A stretch of DNA of 21,061 nt from Dipylidium caninum (GCA_017562135.1 QEYB01001215.1:1-21061), one strand, 5' to 3'. Numbered from the stretch's first letter, positions 1 to 9,018 are shown. Notes: generated by a model from the sequence alone, not told the origin. Numbers and translations: made by a program.

Positions 1-482
1 TATCCGATTGCGCACGTGTCATTTCCTCCTCGAACATACACATTGATCATGTTGTCGCGAGTGCTTGAATTGGTAATAGTTAGTACCGGAATGGGAGCAT
101 ATTTATTTCGTCACCTAAAGCTTGTCCTAGACCAACATTGTCGTTCAAACAACTGTTTCCACTGTCCGCAGAATCCTTATCCACGTTATTAAACCACATA
201 CGACTTGCCTGTAAACTGGAGGTAGGCGATGGATTGAGGGCCGTCTTCGTGAGGCAGCTAGAGGCAGACTGAGTAAAGTTCTGCCTTATCGTGATAGTCT
301 GTCAGCTCTATTCCCTTACTTCCTTCTTCAACCGTTTCCGCGTGCTTCGGAGCGACAATAAACGCAAGTGTGCACTACTGGTAAGTAACCTCTTCCTTCA
401 TCTCACAAAAATCTGGCTTACTGATGCTCATTAGCCCTCAAAATAGGATTTTTGTTAGCAACGACGCCTTGTGAGTCGCAAC
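1..482. other. Unassigned DNA with one splice-donor-like site
   Basis: I see no gene here. A good 5' splice-site match (CTG followed by GTAAGT, GT at 381-382) lies after a short open stretch on the + strand, but no start, acceptor or recognisable protein goes with it. Such six-base matches occur by chance several times in this window (for example near 9860 and 15138), so the site alone is not evidence of an exon. Confidence 0.4.
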
Positions 483-932
483 TCGTCACTGAGCTCCACG
501 AATTGAGACGTGTGAAACATCTGTCGCTGGACACTTAGGGAAAATATCCGGAGAATGTACTGAAAACACGCTTCTCGAATAGCCACTTTGGCGATTGTCG
601 ATGAGCAACAAGTTGCGTTAACCCACGACATCATTCACTGTAAACACGTATCTCCAATGACTCCTCCAATCCTAATTTGCCTTTTCTTTGCAAAGAGAAT
701 TCGTTACAACTTCCGCCGGGCAGTAGTGCACTCACGCCTCCATGCTTGCGTCTTACTGGCAGGCGCCTGCGATCTCGTAAGTCCTATTCCTGCTTCACTC
801 ACTTGTGAAATACGATACAGAAGTGTGCACTGCCGGTTCTCTGGTTTTCCCCATACAAAACTGCCAAACAAGAGTAAGCATATAATAGAGTAGAAAGGAT
901 TAAGGAAATTAAGGGCCTAAACAACTTGAGGC
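483..932 (+). repeat. Interspersed repeat family A, copy 1
   Basis: This 450-base segment aligns end to end with 2171-2648 in the same orientation. Shared anchors in the same order include GAGCTCCACGA near the start, CTTGGCGAT-type and GTAACCCACGACAT-type blocks, CTCCATGCTTGC, GCGATCTCG, TGTGAAATACGA and GGATTAAG near the end. Identity is roughly three quarters by eye, with many small indels. A 101-codon frame at 588-893 lies inside it, but its reading frame is not kept in the other copy, so I treat it as incidental. The element type is not recognisable: I see no terminal repeats, poly(A) tail or enzyme motif. Confidence 0.8.
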
Positions 933-1026
933 ATCTTTTTGCGCCTTTCAATTCTTCTCTCCTCTAGCCATCAAAATACTCCAGCCGTCCTAACATTATC
1001 AACGTTCAGTTACAGACTATTTCGAG

Positions 1027-1323
1027 TTGATAAGTTCACTTGGTGAAATCTCCCGTACTGAGGCCTCAAGAGCTACGCGTTTTGGAATCGAGATTGAAGA
1101 AAGTCTTTGTGCAATCTCAAAGGAGAACAATTGTAGGAATGTTGTGCCTGAACCTTTAAATTCTTCCATTCAAATGCTCGGTGCGACACGTGTAGAAAAA
1201 CTGCTCCCTGACTTGCGTCTCATGCATCGCATTCCATGGAACCTCTCTATAGCAATGAAGCGTATCCATGTGGAATATTGGCTTGGTGTATCAGGAACCG
1301 CTGCGTTTTGGGGGAAACAGTGA
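1027..1323 (+). CDS. Candidate coding fragment or exon, unknown product
   Basis: A frame open from 994 to the TGA at 1321-1323 gives about 109 residues; no ATG lies near its 5' end, so 1027 (TTG) is only a nominal start. The predicted peptide is soluble and balanced in composition, with an acidic stretch (GIEIEESL) and an aromatic C-terminal part (VEYWLGVSGTAAFW). I recognise no domain, signal peptide or membrane segment. If it is an exon, the acceptor could be the CAG near 1014 or the pyrimidine-rich CTTCTCTCCTCTAG ending at 966, although the latter would bring in an in-frame TAA at 991. It sits about 90 bases after repeat A copy 1. It may equally be a chance frame or a decayed element fragment. 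Confidence 0.2.
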   Translation: MISSLGEISRTEASRATRFGIEIEESLCAISKENNCRNVVPEPLNSSIQMLGATRVEKLLPDLRLMHRIPWNLSIAMKRIHVEYWLGVSGTAAFWGKQ

Positions 1324-2170
1324 AATTTTCCTAAACAAACCCGAATCACTTGCTAGGCAGCTGCAGTCACCGCAACGTTAACTACTACGTCAAGACACCC
1401 AACCCAATTTCTCGAATGTCAGTCTTCTGCCACGTATTGCAGTTGCCATGCAAAGCTGTCGTCAGCGTCGGTGGCCCTGTACTCTATACCATTTAAGCAC
1501 ACAATGCAACGTTCGTACACCACCCGTCGCAGCATCGAGGATCGGTCCTGCACGTGTAATTCCTTTGTTCTCAATTCAAGAAACCTAGTCAGACGAATGT
1601 ATTATCTTGTAAGCTGCGAAATAGTAACTTGAAGCTGGTGTGACCCCATTGTTAAATTTGGAGAGATTAGAACGATAACGGAAATGCGATCCTTTTTCAG
1701 CACATCGCACCCACATACAGTTGTATAAATCGCAAAATGTACGCATCCAGTCGGAAAACACGTCAATCGTTAGGTGGTCTATTCCAAGACACATTCAAAG
1801 GTACCTGTATGGCGCCGTGTCGTGCTACATTGTGAGAAAGGCTGTTTTTCGTGCTTGAATGCACATTTAATACACGTAACAGCGGTGTTCGCTGATATCG
1901 TTTCACTTTTTACCGCGTCCACCTCCCGATTTAGACTGTTTGTAGATTGCTTCAGTCTTATCGGAACCGCCTATCTACCAGTTAAGAAAACAACACGTGA
2001 GGTAACGCTCTTGGGAGACGCACACACGTGCTGTTTTGACGTTCATAACCAAAGTGCGGTATAAACCCAAAAAAACACTGAATCCATCCTCTCTCGCTCG
2101 ATTTATCAATCAAAATTTTTCATTTGACTGAGAGTAGTTGACAAGCACGTAAAGTGGCCGATGATTAACA
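1324..2170. other. Unassigned DNA with two weak head-to-head frames
   Basis: No supported gene. An ATG-started frame of 69 codons runs on the - strand (1794 to 1585), and a 96-codon frame without an ATG near its start runs on the + strand (1774 to 2064). Their 5' ends overlap by about 20 bases. Both give protein-like peptides but no motif I recognise, and each opens directly after an in-frame stop. I regard both as probably accidental. Confidence 0.35.
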
Positions 2171-2648
2171 TCGTCAATGAGCTCCACGATGTGTAGACAA
2201 GTGTTATACATCTGTTGCTGGACACATTAGGGGAAAAATAATACGGAAGAATTGTACTGAACAACCTTCTCGATATCCACTTGGCGATTTTCGATGAAGC
2301 CCAGTTGCGTAACCCACGACATTCCACTGTAACACGATCTCCATGAACTCTCCTCCAATCCCTTGATTTGGCCTTTTCTTTTGCAAGAGAAGTCGAGTCT
2401 ACAACTTCCACCACCGGGCGAATGCGTCCACTCATCCTCCATGCTTGCTGTTCTTACTGCAGGCGCTTGCGATCTCGGTACAGGTACCTATTCTGCTCAA
2501 CTTCATTGTGAAATACGAGTAAAGAGTGTTTCACTTGCTGCGTTCGGCTGGTTTCGCCCCCATGATTAAACTTTGCCAACAAGACCAATGTAGAAGATAA
2601 GAGTAGGAAAGGATTAAGAAAAATAAGGGGGCCTAACAAAATTGAGGC
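2171..2648 (+). repeat. Interspersed repeat family A, copy 2
   Basis: This is the partner of 483-932, in the same orientation and about 1.69 kb downstream. It is about 28 bases longer because of scattered small insertions. Several overlapping frames of 60-109 codons on both strands cross it, but none is conserved with copy 1, which argues against selection on a protein. The sequence between the two copies is not itself repeated, so this looks like two independent insertions or an old dispersed duplication rather than a simple tandem array. Confidence 0.8.
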
Positions 2649-3795
2649 CCATTCGGTAAAAAACGCATAGCATTTGCGCATGAGTGTTACGTTTGGTTGA
2701 ATGCTGCAAAGAACTCAAATCATCATCGTACCACGCACGAGTCCCTATGTGTCCCTTCTGGGTCTGCCGTTTCACGAAATAAAGTGACGTTTCACGACAA
2801 GCGATGCCAGTCCGCCACCGTTCATTTAGTCGTTCTTAACATCTGCTCTATCAAAACAGTCTTCCGTATGGAGCACTTTGAAGGCAGTTGACATTAAACT
2901 TCCGTTTATTTCTGCCCGCGGGGCACATGCATGGAGGAATTTTTACAAGTCGAGCAATACTAACTCTTGCCAGACATATTTTCACAAATCACTACTTACT
3001 TGACAACGTTACCATGTTTCTGGAGTTAACCGATGATGAATAATTGTGTTTAATTAAATTATCTTTGAGGTTTTGAATGCCTGAAGCTACAAACTCAAAC
3101 ATTTAATGGCTCCTAGGTACACATTAATGAAAATCCTCCACAATTTGTGCTTGTCACGTGCATCTACTGATCATATTACCTACTCACTTAAAGCTTTAGG
3201 AAATATTCAAATTTTCTGATGCACTGGCGAAAAGAAGGTTTCTTCTGCCGAAGGGCGTCAAGAAACGAGGAGTACGCAGATGCAGGGAGGCGAACACAGT
3301 GGCAGAACAGAAATTTTAATGTCAATGTTAATCAAGGTGCTTAAAACGAAGAACTCGAGGAAGCCTTTGCTGTTCTCTCCAGCATTTGTCCGCAAGTCGT
3401 GTGTGGAGCAAAAAAGACCCGTTGATTTGTCTGCGGCAGATCCACTCCCATTGGTTGTTGGACGATGTCTATGCCTTTCCGGTTATGTGTGTCAAAAGCA
3501 AAAACTGCGGTCGACTTCGTTGGATTGCTCAACACGACCTGCGAACGAAAATTTCTGAGTGCTGTGACATGTCACCCATTCTCCTAGTTTGCACTACTCA
3601 TTAGAATTCTCGCCAACAATCACGTCAAAAGCAACGTCCATCACCATAGATTAAAAACTTCCTTTCAAAAGAAAATATGATGGGTGTTTGAGTGCACATG
3701 TTTTGTCAAAATGGCGCCGTATGTCGTTCTATCGCCAAGGCAAGGGGATCAGAGTTTTTGAAGAGAAAGTTTGTGAATTACTAGGCAACTGAGAA
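2649..3795. other. Unassigned DNA, partly AT-rich
   Basis: I see no supported gene. An ATG-started frame of 64 codons (2697-2891) and two overlapping + strand frames (3280-3558 and 3386-3604) lack recognisable motifs. The two overlapping frames cannot both be real, and neither stands out. The part around 3030-3070 is AT-rich without a clean repeat unit. Confidence 0.4.
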
Positions 3796-4092
3796 ATGCA
3801 ACGCATGATATGGAAACGTCTCAGGAGATATAAAGGTCTTAATTTACCGACTGATCATGTACAGATATGCCTGCACCAAATAGGTGCCTGTTTGTTTATT
3901 TGGTGGAGAGGTGAGGAGGCGAAATGGAGGTTAGTTTACTTGACAACATCAAAAAACATAGTCGGGCCTGAATTTCTGGTCCAACAACTAGTTTCCTTGG
4001 TCCCTGGAGCTCAACAGGAATATTTCGAGTGGACATGGCGTTGCGAGAGGTGTATGTTTGTTCGAGGCAAGGAACCACCAACTGCTCGATAG
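3796..4092 (+). CDS. Candidate small ORF, unknown product
   Basis: An ATG-started frame of 98 codons ends at a TAG at 4090-4092. The peptide is basic at its N-terminus (WKRLRRYK), then tryptophan- and cysteine-rich, with IWWRGEE in the middle and a WTWRCERC segment near residues 80-87. The C-x-x-C spacing occurs only once, so a zinc site is not established. No signal peptide, membrane helix or known domain is visible. No splice or polyadenylation signal supports it. It may be a chance frame or a fragment of a decayed element. Confidence 0.17.
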   Translation: MQRMIWKRLRRYKGLNLPTDHVQICLHQIGACLFIWWRGEEAKWRLVYLTTSKNIVGPEFLVQQLVSLVPGAQQEYFEWTWRCERCMFVRGKEPPTAR

Positions 4093-4374
4093 AGTCACCT
4101 ATGTGTCATTGGCAAATTTCAAGACAGGCATTAGAGTGAGAATTGAGGTGGATTTTGATTCATCCATTTTAAAGGCTGCTCGTCGACTCACCTAGAACAA
4201 CGCTGCGTAAGCTTACCGCAGACTAAGTACTTTACGTAACCTATGTTGTTACGAAAAGGAACGGCATAAAAGTGTCACATTTTGATACGGTGAGAATACA
4301 AACTGTTAGGCGAAAAATCGTAGTTGGTTTGCCTGTTAGACGCGACTGAGGTCAATTTCCATGGAAATTAATTT
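4093..4374. other. Unassigned DNA
   Basis: Nothing recognisable: no long frame, repeat or structured element that I can support. Confidence 0.4.
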
Positions 4375-4593
4375 ATGTGCTCGGTGGCAAGTGTGGGGAA
4401 GAAATACCGACGAAACCGCAAAGAATCACCAGTCGACATTGGTGGTCAAACGGAAGCAGAGCCATCCATCCTAGGTGTTAGAAGCGGAGGATTTCGATGC
4501 AAGAAGGAGAAAAACATGCTGATGAAAAGCCTCTGCAGACGAGGACGCCCCACCATCCTCGACATCGCGTCGCTGTTGAAAGGCAACGCCTAA
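4375..4593 (+). CDS. Candidate small ORF, basic protein of unknown function
   Basis: An ATG-started frame of 72 codons ends at a TAA at 4591-4593. The peptide is lysine- and arginine-rich (KKYRRNRK near residues 9-16, CKKEKN near 42-47) and ends with RRGRPTILDIASLLKGNA. The last 18 or so codons often end in C or G, as in many real exons. The RRGRP stretch resembles an AT-hook core (R-G-R-P), but a single match in a short peptide is weak evidence for DNA binding. Other coding-like pieces follow downstream (4829-4933 and 4957-5181), so it could be part of one decayed or spliced gene. No product can be named. Confidence 0.22.
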   Translation: MCSVASVGKKYRRNRKESPVDIGGQTEAEPSILGVRSGGFRCKKEKNMLMKSLCRRGRPTILDIASLLKGNA

Positions 4594-4737
4594 ACTAGCA
4601 AAAGCACATTCCTTTGTTCCCTTGGACGGAAAGGCACATGCATGGGCAACGAGGCGTGGTATGCAGAAAATTTTGTAGAAGAATTCGACGGTGGGAGTTC
4701 TTCGACATCACAAGCCAGTAGTTCAAGAGTGCTGAAT

Positions 4738-4810
4738 TCTCCCTCTCGCGGACCTGATGAAGCCCTTTAACTTAGGCCACGAGAGGGGAAAAGCCAGCAA
4801 CAACGGAGAT
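4738..4810 (+). repeat. Short repeat family E, copy 1
   Basis: This segment of about 73 bases aligns with 13851-13936 in the same orientation. The clearest shared blocks are CTTAGGC followed by an AGAGGG-type purine run and AAAAGCC, then ACAAC and CGGAG a few bases on. The match is short and gapped, so it could be the surviving end of a longer element. Confidence 0.45.
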
Positions 4811-4866
4811 ATTAACCTTATTACACTGTAAAAGCCACAAGCACAAGTGAAGATATCAGATTGTGT

Positions 4867-4884
4867 GAAAAAGAAGAAGAAGAG
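4867..4884 (+). repeat. GAA-rich purine tract
   Basis: A short purine run with about four AAG/GAA units. In one frame (open from 4829 to a TGA at 4931-4933) it encodes five lysines followed by three arginines, which would look like a nuclear localisation signal if translated. There is no independent support for translation. Confidence 0.5.
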
Positions 4885-4956
4885 ACGCAGGGCGCTTATG
4901 GCGGCTCAGTCAGCTGCGACTCGAAGCAAGATTTGACACAGAAGTTTCATGACTAA

Positions 4957-5181
4957 ATGGAATATTTGCACAACGTGATTGTGGAAATGTCTGACGACCA
5001 ATGCAAGAACTGGCTACAAGAGCACACTTTCAGTGACTCTGTTCGTGTATTGGACGCAAATCCAGACTCCGCCATGAGTAGACGGAAGCTGCCCACTGCA
5101 AGAGCGGTAAATTCCCTACATAAGCTGACTCAAACTCTTCATGATTGTCGATTAGGACGAGGCAACAGCACTGTGCTCTGA
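4957..5181 (+). CDS. Candidate small ORF, unknown product
   Basis: An ATG-started frame of 74 codons begins directly after an in-frame TAA and ends at TGA 5179-5181. The peptide is hydrophilic, acidic at the N-terminus (MEYLHNVIVEMSDDQ) and more basic toward the end (SRRKLPTARAVNSLHKLTQ). Composition is protein-like, with no membrane segment or signal peptide. A donor-like GCGGTAAAT lies near 5105-5113. It ends about 55 bases before repeat D copy 1. With the 4375-4593 frame it makes the densest run of coding-like sequence in the first half of the window, but I recognise no family. Confidence 0.25.
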   Translation: MEYLHNVIVEMSDDQCKNWLQEHTFSDSVRVLDANPDSAMSRRKLPTARAVNSLHKLTQTLHDCRLGRGNSTVL

Positions 5182-5234
5182 CTAGACCAAACGGTTCATG
5201 TCCTGCTTTGGTGGATACACTAAGTATAACTTGT

Positions 5235-5735
5235 CTCGCACAAATCCATGCCGAAGGCAAAAGCAGAAATCCACTCACTGAGCAAGCCTTTGCACCCAGT
5301 CGACAGTGCCTTCAGTTGACCGCACCCAGTCGGCGTCAGGAGACTGAAAACGTTAGCTAGTTGAAACACTCTTACCAATCTTTCGGCATTTATTCGCCTA
5401 CCTAAAGATGGGGGACCGACATCGATTCACCCGGCCTTTAGCAAGTACGCTGTAACTGAAATTTGTCGCTCGTGGGTTAGTTATCTTGCGGGATGTGGAA
5501 ACAAAGGTCACTTCACATCAAGTCAACGGGAATTGGAGTGGGCTGTCCTGACGGCGTTAAATTAACGTTGCAATTAGACCGCAGTTACTGGCAAGGCGGT
5601 TCGGGTCTGGCAGATTTCGCCGTTTTCCTCCCTAATAACGCGGATTTGCAGATGAAAGTAAGCCAATAGTTCACATGGAAGTGGAGTAGATAGGCTGTCA
5701 CAGGTCCAAACATTATGCAGAACGTCTCATTGAAA
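5235..5735 (+). repeat. Interspersed repeat family D, copy 1 (inverted partner at 15.2-15.7 kb)
   Basis: About 500 bases align with the reverse complement of 15165-15705, the strongest long match in the window. Shared anchors in order are CACTCACTGAG, GTTAGCTAGTTGAAACACTC, GCGGGATGTGGAA, GTGGGCTGTCCTGACGG, CGCAGTTACTGGCAAG, CAGATTTCGCCG, AAGCCAATAGTTCA and GAAGTGGAGTA. Divergence is mainly short indels. Internally, GCACCCAGTCG occurs twice 30 bases apart (5292 and 5322). No reading frame is shared by the copies, and there is no poly(A) tail or terminal inverted repeat, so the element class is unknown. Confidence 0.88.
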
Positions 5736-6346
5736 CATTTTTGTGGCAGACAACGAAATTGCTGTATGACAGAAATTGGTCGTATGAGAGCTGTACTTCA
5801 GGTAAAATAGTCACTTTCTACTCTAACCGAGAACAATTGGATGACAGACTTTTTGAAGGGCGACCTTACCTTAACCGACATTGGCACTAAATTCTCTCTA
5901 TCGACGCAGTGGATGTCTTCCAACACCTCTGTAATCATTGTTGCTTGACTCCGCCCAGTCGCAGCAATTCTTATTTTTCTAACTCGTTCGGCGATCCCGC
6001 TTTGGCGTCGAATGAATATAAGACAAGTTGGTAGAGAGTTGGAAGAAATCTTCCCCTGCCCTTCTCAAAAGCCTTAATGCCCCCAACTCTGTCATTCCAC
6101 ACTTAGGACTAACGCATTTCGCCAATGCCTTGCATGTTTTCTCGATGAAGAGGAGGCAGCGACCCGGAGGATTGAGTACCAAATAGTTTTCCTGAGAACC
6201 GCAAAACGATCTCTCATGTAGAGCAAGTCGTTTAAATTCGTCCATTGATGGTGCAATGCATGGAAAACACTGAGGAAGGAGGTCAAACACCACAGGTTAG
6301 GCAGTGAAAAGTGCCCAATGATGTCGCATTCTCCACAGTAAACTGA
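5736..6346. other. Unassigned DNA with overlapping minus-strand frames
   Basis: Two - strand frames (6293-5979 and 6430-6092) overlap in different registers, so at most one could be real. Neither has a motif I recognise. A faint similarity between about 6095-6125 and 12270-12305 is too short to call a repeat. Confidence 0.35.
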
Positions 6347-6668
6347 CATAACACCCATCAAACCCATGTCTTCCTCCCATTGCACGGAGATGAAAAAAAG
6401 GAGCAAATCTTCACCCAATTTGATGCGCACAAAATAATTGTCATTTTACCAGTCTATCTCTCAGTCTGCTTTTTGTCTGCCTGTCTGCCTGTTTCTATTT
6501 CTACCCTTTCTACATCGAACTAGCATAACACCCTTCCACTCATGTCATGTTGCCATTGCGCGGAGAGAAGAAACAGAAGTACATATTGCAATACATGGGT
6601 GGATGCAAAATACTTGTCTGCCTTTCTGCTTGTCTGTTTGCATATTTCTTTCCCTCTCCAACTTGGGC
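6347..6668 (+). repeat. Degenerate tandem duplication, 177-base period, with TCTG/CTGC-rich segments
   Basis: Unit 1 (6347-6523) and unit 2 (6524 to about 6668) both begin CATAACACCC. In the same order both then contain a CCCATGTC/CATGTCATG block, CCATTGC(A/G)CGGAGA, a purine-rich stretch, GATGCaCAAAATA-like sequence and a pyrimidine-rich run of TCTG and CTGC units (6463-6495 and 6615-6655). Unit 2 is shorter and lacks sequence between the GGAGA block and the TCTG run. A 105-codon + strand frame (6438-6755) crosses the duplication; its Ser/Leu/Cys/Phe-rich start simply reflects the TCTG run. Confidence 0.7.
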
Positions 6669-6779
6669 GCGATAGAAGGCTTTAAAGGATCATCCAACGA
6701 CGAATCTTGTCTGTTGGGCCAAATGCTCAACACTTCCCGAAGACACTACGGGTAGGTTTTTCGTTGACAAAAGGCCACC

Positions 6780-7555
6780 ATTTAGCGAGAAGAGACGACT
6801 TAATTGAGACACAGATGCTGCAGACAATGCGAGGCAAGCTAGGAGAGTAATCAGTGTAGGTGAGTTGACAAGCGACACTTGAACTAAGTGAATTAAATCC
6901 CACCACAAACTTTCTCTCTAATACTCTCCTTGAGACTTGTCAACGACACAGGGGCAACTCTATCCAGCCTTGATGGTTTCCCTAAGCTCGAGAATAGACC
7001 GCCTCTCGCAACGGCCTGTCAACTTGGAATATTCCTGTGAATGCAAATGCTTCCATGACGTAGGCGTCGCGGATTAGCCTGTTGGAGATGAGATGCAATG
7101 AACGGCGCAACTTACAGTTATTTTCAAAGCCACATTATCCGCGAAACGCCTGAGTGCTGTGAACGAGGCCAAAGGGTAGCCCTTCAACTAGCACTGAAAA
7201 TTGAAACAACCGACCATCTTCACCACATTCACTCAGAGTGGTCCTTCATTTGGATTTTCACAAAAACAATGGGCAAGTACCGTGTTCTAGGCGTATGTAC
7301 GATAACATGCTCCAAGTCTTGTAGGCCACCATTAGTCGTGGAGCTAGTGACAATTTTCTGTGGCTGAGAAGGTGCTGCGTAACGAGTAACACGTGTCGTA
7401 TGAGGGTGATGTGATAGGCGATAAGTGAGGCACTTGATGAGGGACTAGAAGACGGACAATTTTCCGCAAGCACTCTGGAGGTAAAAACACAGAGTTCCGT
7501 TTCCATCTCATGAGGCGTTGTTTGCATGGTGGAGAAGCGGGCAGGCGAAAGGGGG
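6780..7555 (+). repeat. Interspersed repeat family B, copy 1
   Basis: About 775 bases align with 10325-11155 in the same orientation. Strong anchors include CTCTAAT(A/G)CTCTCCTTGAGACTTG, GATGAGATG-AATGAA, an identical 26-base run at 7454-7479 (matching 11045-11070) and TCTCATGAGGCG. The middle is more diverged. In the frame AGT at 7424-7426 onward, 20 codons match the other copy with mostly third-position changes (SEALDxxLExGQFSASTLEV), but two in-frame stops lie just upstream, so this copy cannot make the protein. No terminal repeats or enzyme signature are visible. Confidence 0.82.
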
Positions 7556-8667
7556 CGCACTTACTTTGTCGATTAGGGTAGTCAGGAATTAATTGTTTCT
7601 ACCCACAACAAGTTTTCAGTGTTCCGTTAGTGGGACTCGTGCCCCATGGATCGAACACACATAGTCACTTCTGAAAAGATGGTTTGTGTCACGGCAGACA
7701 TGCGTCATGCAGACAGAGTAATGTATTCCGCGCTCTTGAATCTGTCGGAGGGACTCTGTGTTCGGTGAATGCTGTCAAACTGGGCAGGAGGACAATTCGT
7801 TGTGCACATTCGCTAGCGCCTTAGTCGTGTGCCAATCAAAAACTGCTACGTAATAGGCCTCGGCTGCAATATATTTTGAGCCTCGCATGACCATGTGTCA
7901 CGGCCATTTTGAAGAGCCAAATAAAATGGGCACATTCGCCGGTGAGCCGAGGCAAAAAGTCTCTCCTCCACCCACCCATATTTGACCGTTTCTTTGAAAA
8001 TCTCACATCTTACACGATGTCTCACTAAAGTGCTCCCTCCCTCTCGAGTTGCCTTAAAGGATACGGCAAGGGTACGGCACACACACACACCATTCGTAAT
8101 TCTCGCCTCACATGCAATACGGCGCGTGGAGCACATCCTCCCAAATTTTGTAGTGGGATGCCAATGAGGAAGTCTTTTTTAAACATCTCAATCAGATCAT
8201 TCTCCCCACCGATCATTATCACTCTTTCCCACGAAGACCGACGTAATGTGCTTCGCAAGACGCATCATCACCAATCACATTTGATTTTTTTACATTACAT
8301 CCCAATATCCTAATGACAGTGCTCGACAATTGACAGATGACGTGAACGCAGAATGCAGTGTGCTCAGAAGCGCGTTTTGACGGGGCCCCCCCAGATTATA
8401 AAAAGAGATGAGTAAAATGATGAGAAGTCGGGCTTATGCGGTAAAGATGTGAAGTCCGAGTACCAACGATGGTATTTCATGCGGCACTCTGTAGCAGAAC
8501 AGAACGCAGACGACAGTGATAGACATCTCCTTTCGCCCATATATCACGCCCAAACTGAGGTGCAATCACCGTACAGAGATCCAAAAAATGCCAGTGAAGT
8601 CCGGCAGCAGAATGCAACCTTCTGAGCGTAGACGTTATGAAGTCTGGGAGGTGAGAGAGGGCAATTC
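7556..8667. other. Unassigned DNA with a short (AC) run
   Basis: I see no supported gene. Short frames on both strands near 7846-8258 overlap one another and have no recognisable motif. A run of six AC units lies at 8079-8090, and a run of seven C at about 8385-8391. No self-similarity with other parts of the window was found. Confidence 0.4.
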
Positions 8668-9018
8668 GTGTCGATGAGGCTCGGATTCCACCTAATTTTG
8701 CAAGATTACCACCACTTTACAGGCGTGGAGGCAAGGCTCTACCCCCTACACCGGGTGAGTTTCCTCGTACCTGTTTGCCTTTTCATCACGCCACAAGCAG
8801 CAAGTAACCTGGTTATTTGTAAACCAAAATCCCACTTTCCACCTGTATTTTATATTCCAATTGAATCATGCTTGCACATACAATTTGAACTTCGTTCAGG
8901 TTTTGACGAGATTTCGCAGTTAAAGTCGTGGTCAAATAAATACGTTCAGGCTGTTAGTGCCTGCATGTGTGGCGCGCATAAGAGTATACCACAGGTTGGA
9001 GTCATCATTGCTGCCTAA
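8668..9018 (+). CDS. Candidate terminal exon or ORF, unknown product
   Basis: A frame of 116 codons ends with TAA at 9016-9018, and an AATAAA follows 27 bases later. The start is uncertain: the frame opens at a GTG and has an ATG at codon 3 (8674). Within the frame there is also a possible acceptor (CACTTTACAG, AG at 8720-8721) and a strong donor-like GGTGAGT near 8753, so the true exon may cover only part of it. The peptide has a hydrophobic segment near residues 30-42 (SFLVPVCLFITPQ) and a C-terminal half rich in Ser, Gln and Cys (ISQLKSWSNKYVQAVSACMC). I recognise no family. Confidence 0.27.
   Translation: MSMRLGFHLILQDYHHFTGVEARLYPLHRVSFLVPVCLFITPQAASNLVICKPKSHFPPVFYIPIESCLHIQFELRSGFDEISQLKSWSNKYVQAVSACMCGAHKSIPQVGVIIAA

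Noticed and set aside
588..893. 101-codon frame within repeat A copy 1
   Set aside because: The matching region of copy 2 is broken by frameshifts, and similarity is at the nucleotide level only.
538..2232. TTAGGG-like words at about 536 and 2228
   Set aside because: They are single occurrences inside repeat A, not telomeric arrays.
5598..5608. GGTTCGGGTCT inside repeat D, resembling a tRNA/SINE B box
   Set aside because: It departs from the B-box consensus at the A after GGTTCG, copy 2 has an inserted T there, and no A box or cloverleaf can be drawn upstream.
6438..6640. Ser/Leu/Cys/Phe-rich N-terminal part that looks like a signal or membrane segment
   Set aside because: It is the translation of a TCTG/CTGC-rich simple tract within the tandem duplication.
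8385..8407. C7 run followed by an ATTATAAAAAG TATA-like sequence near 8395
   Set aside because: There is no coherent transcription start context or gene downstream at promoter distance, and TATA-like words are common in this window.
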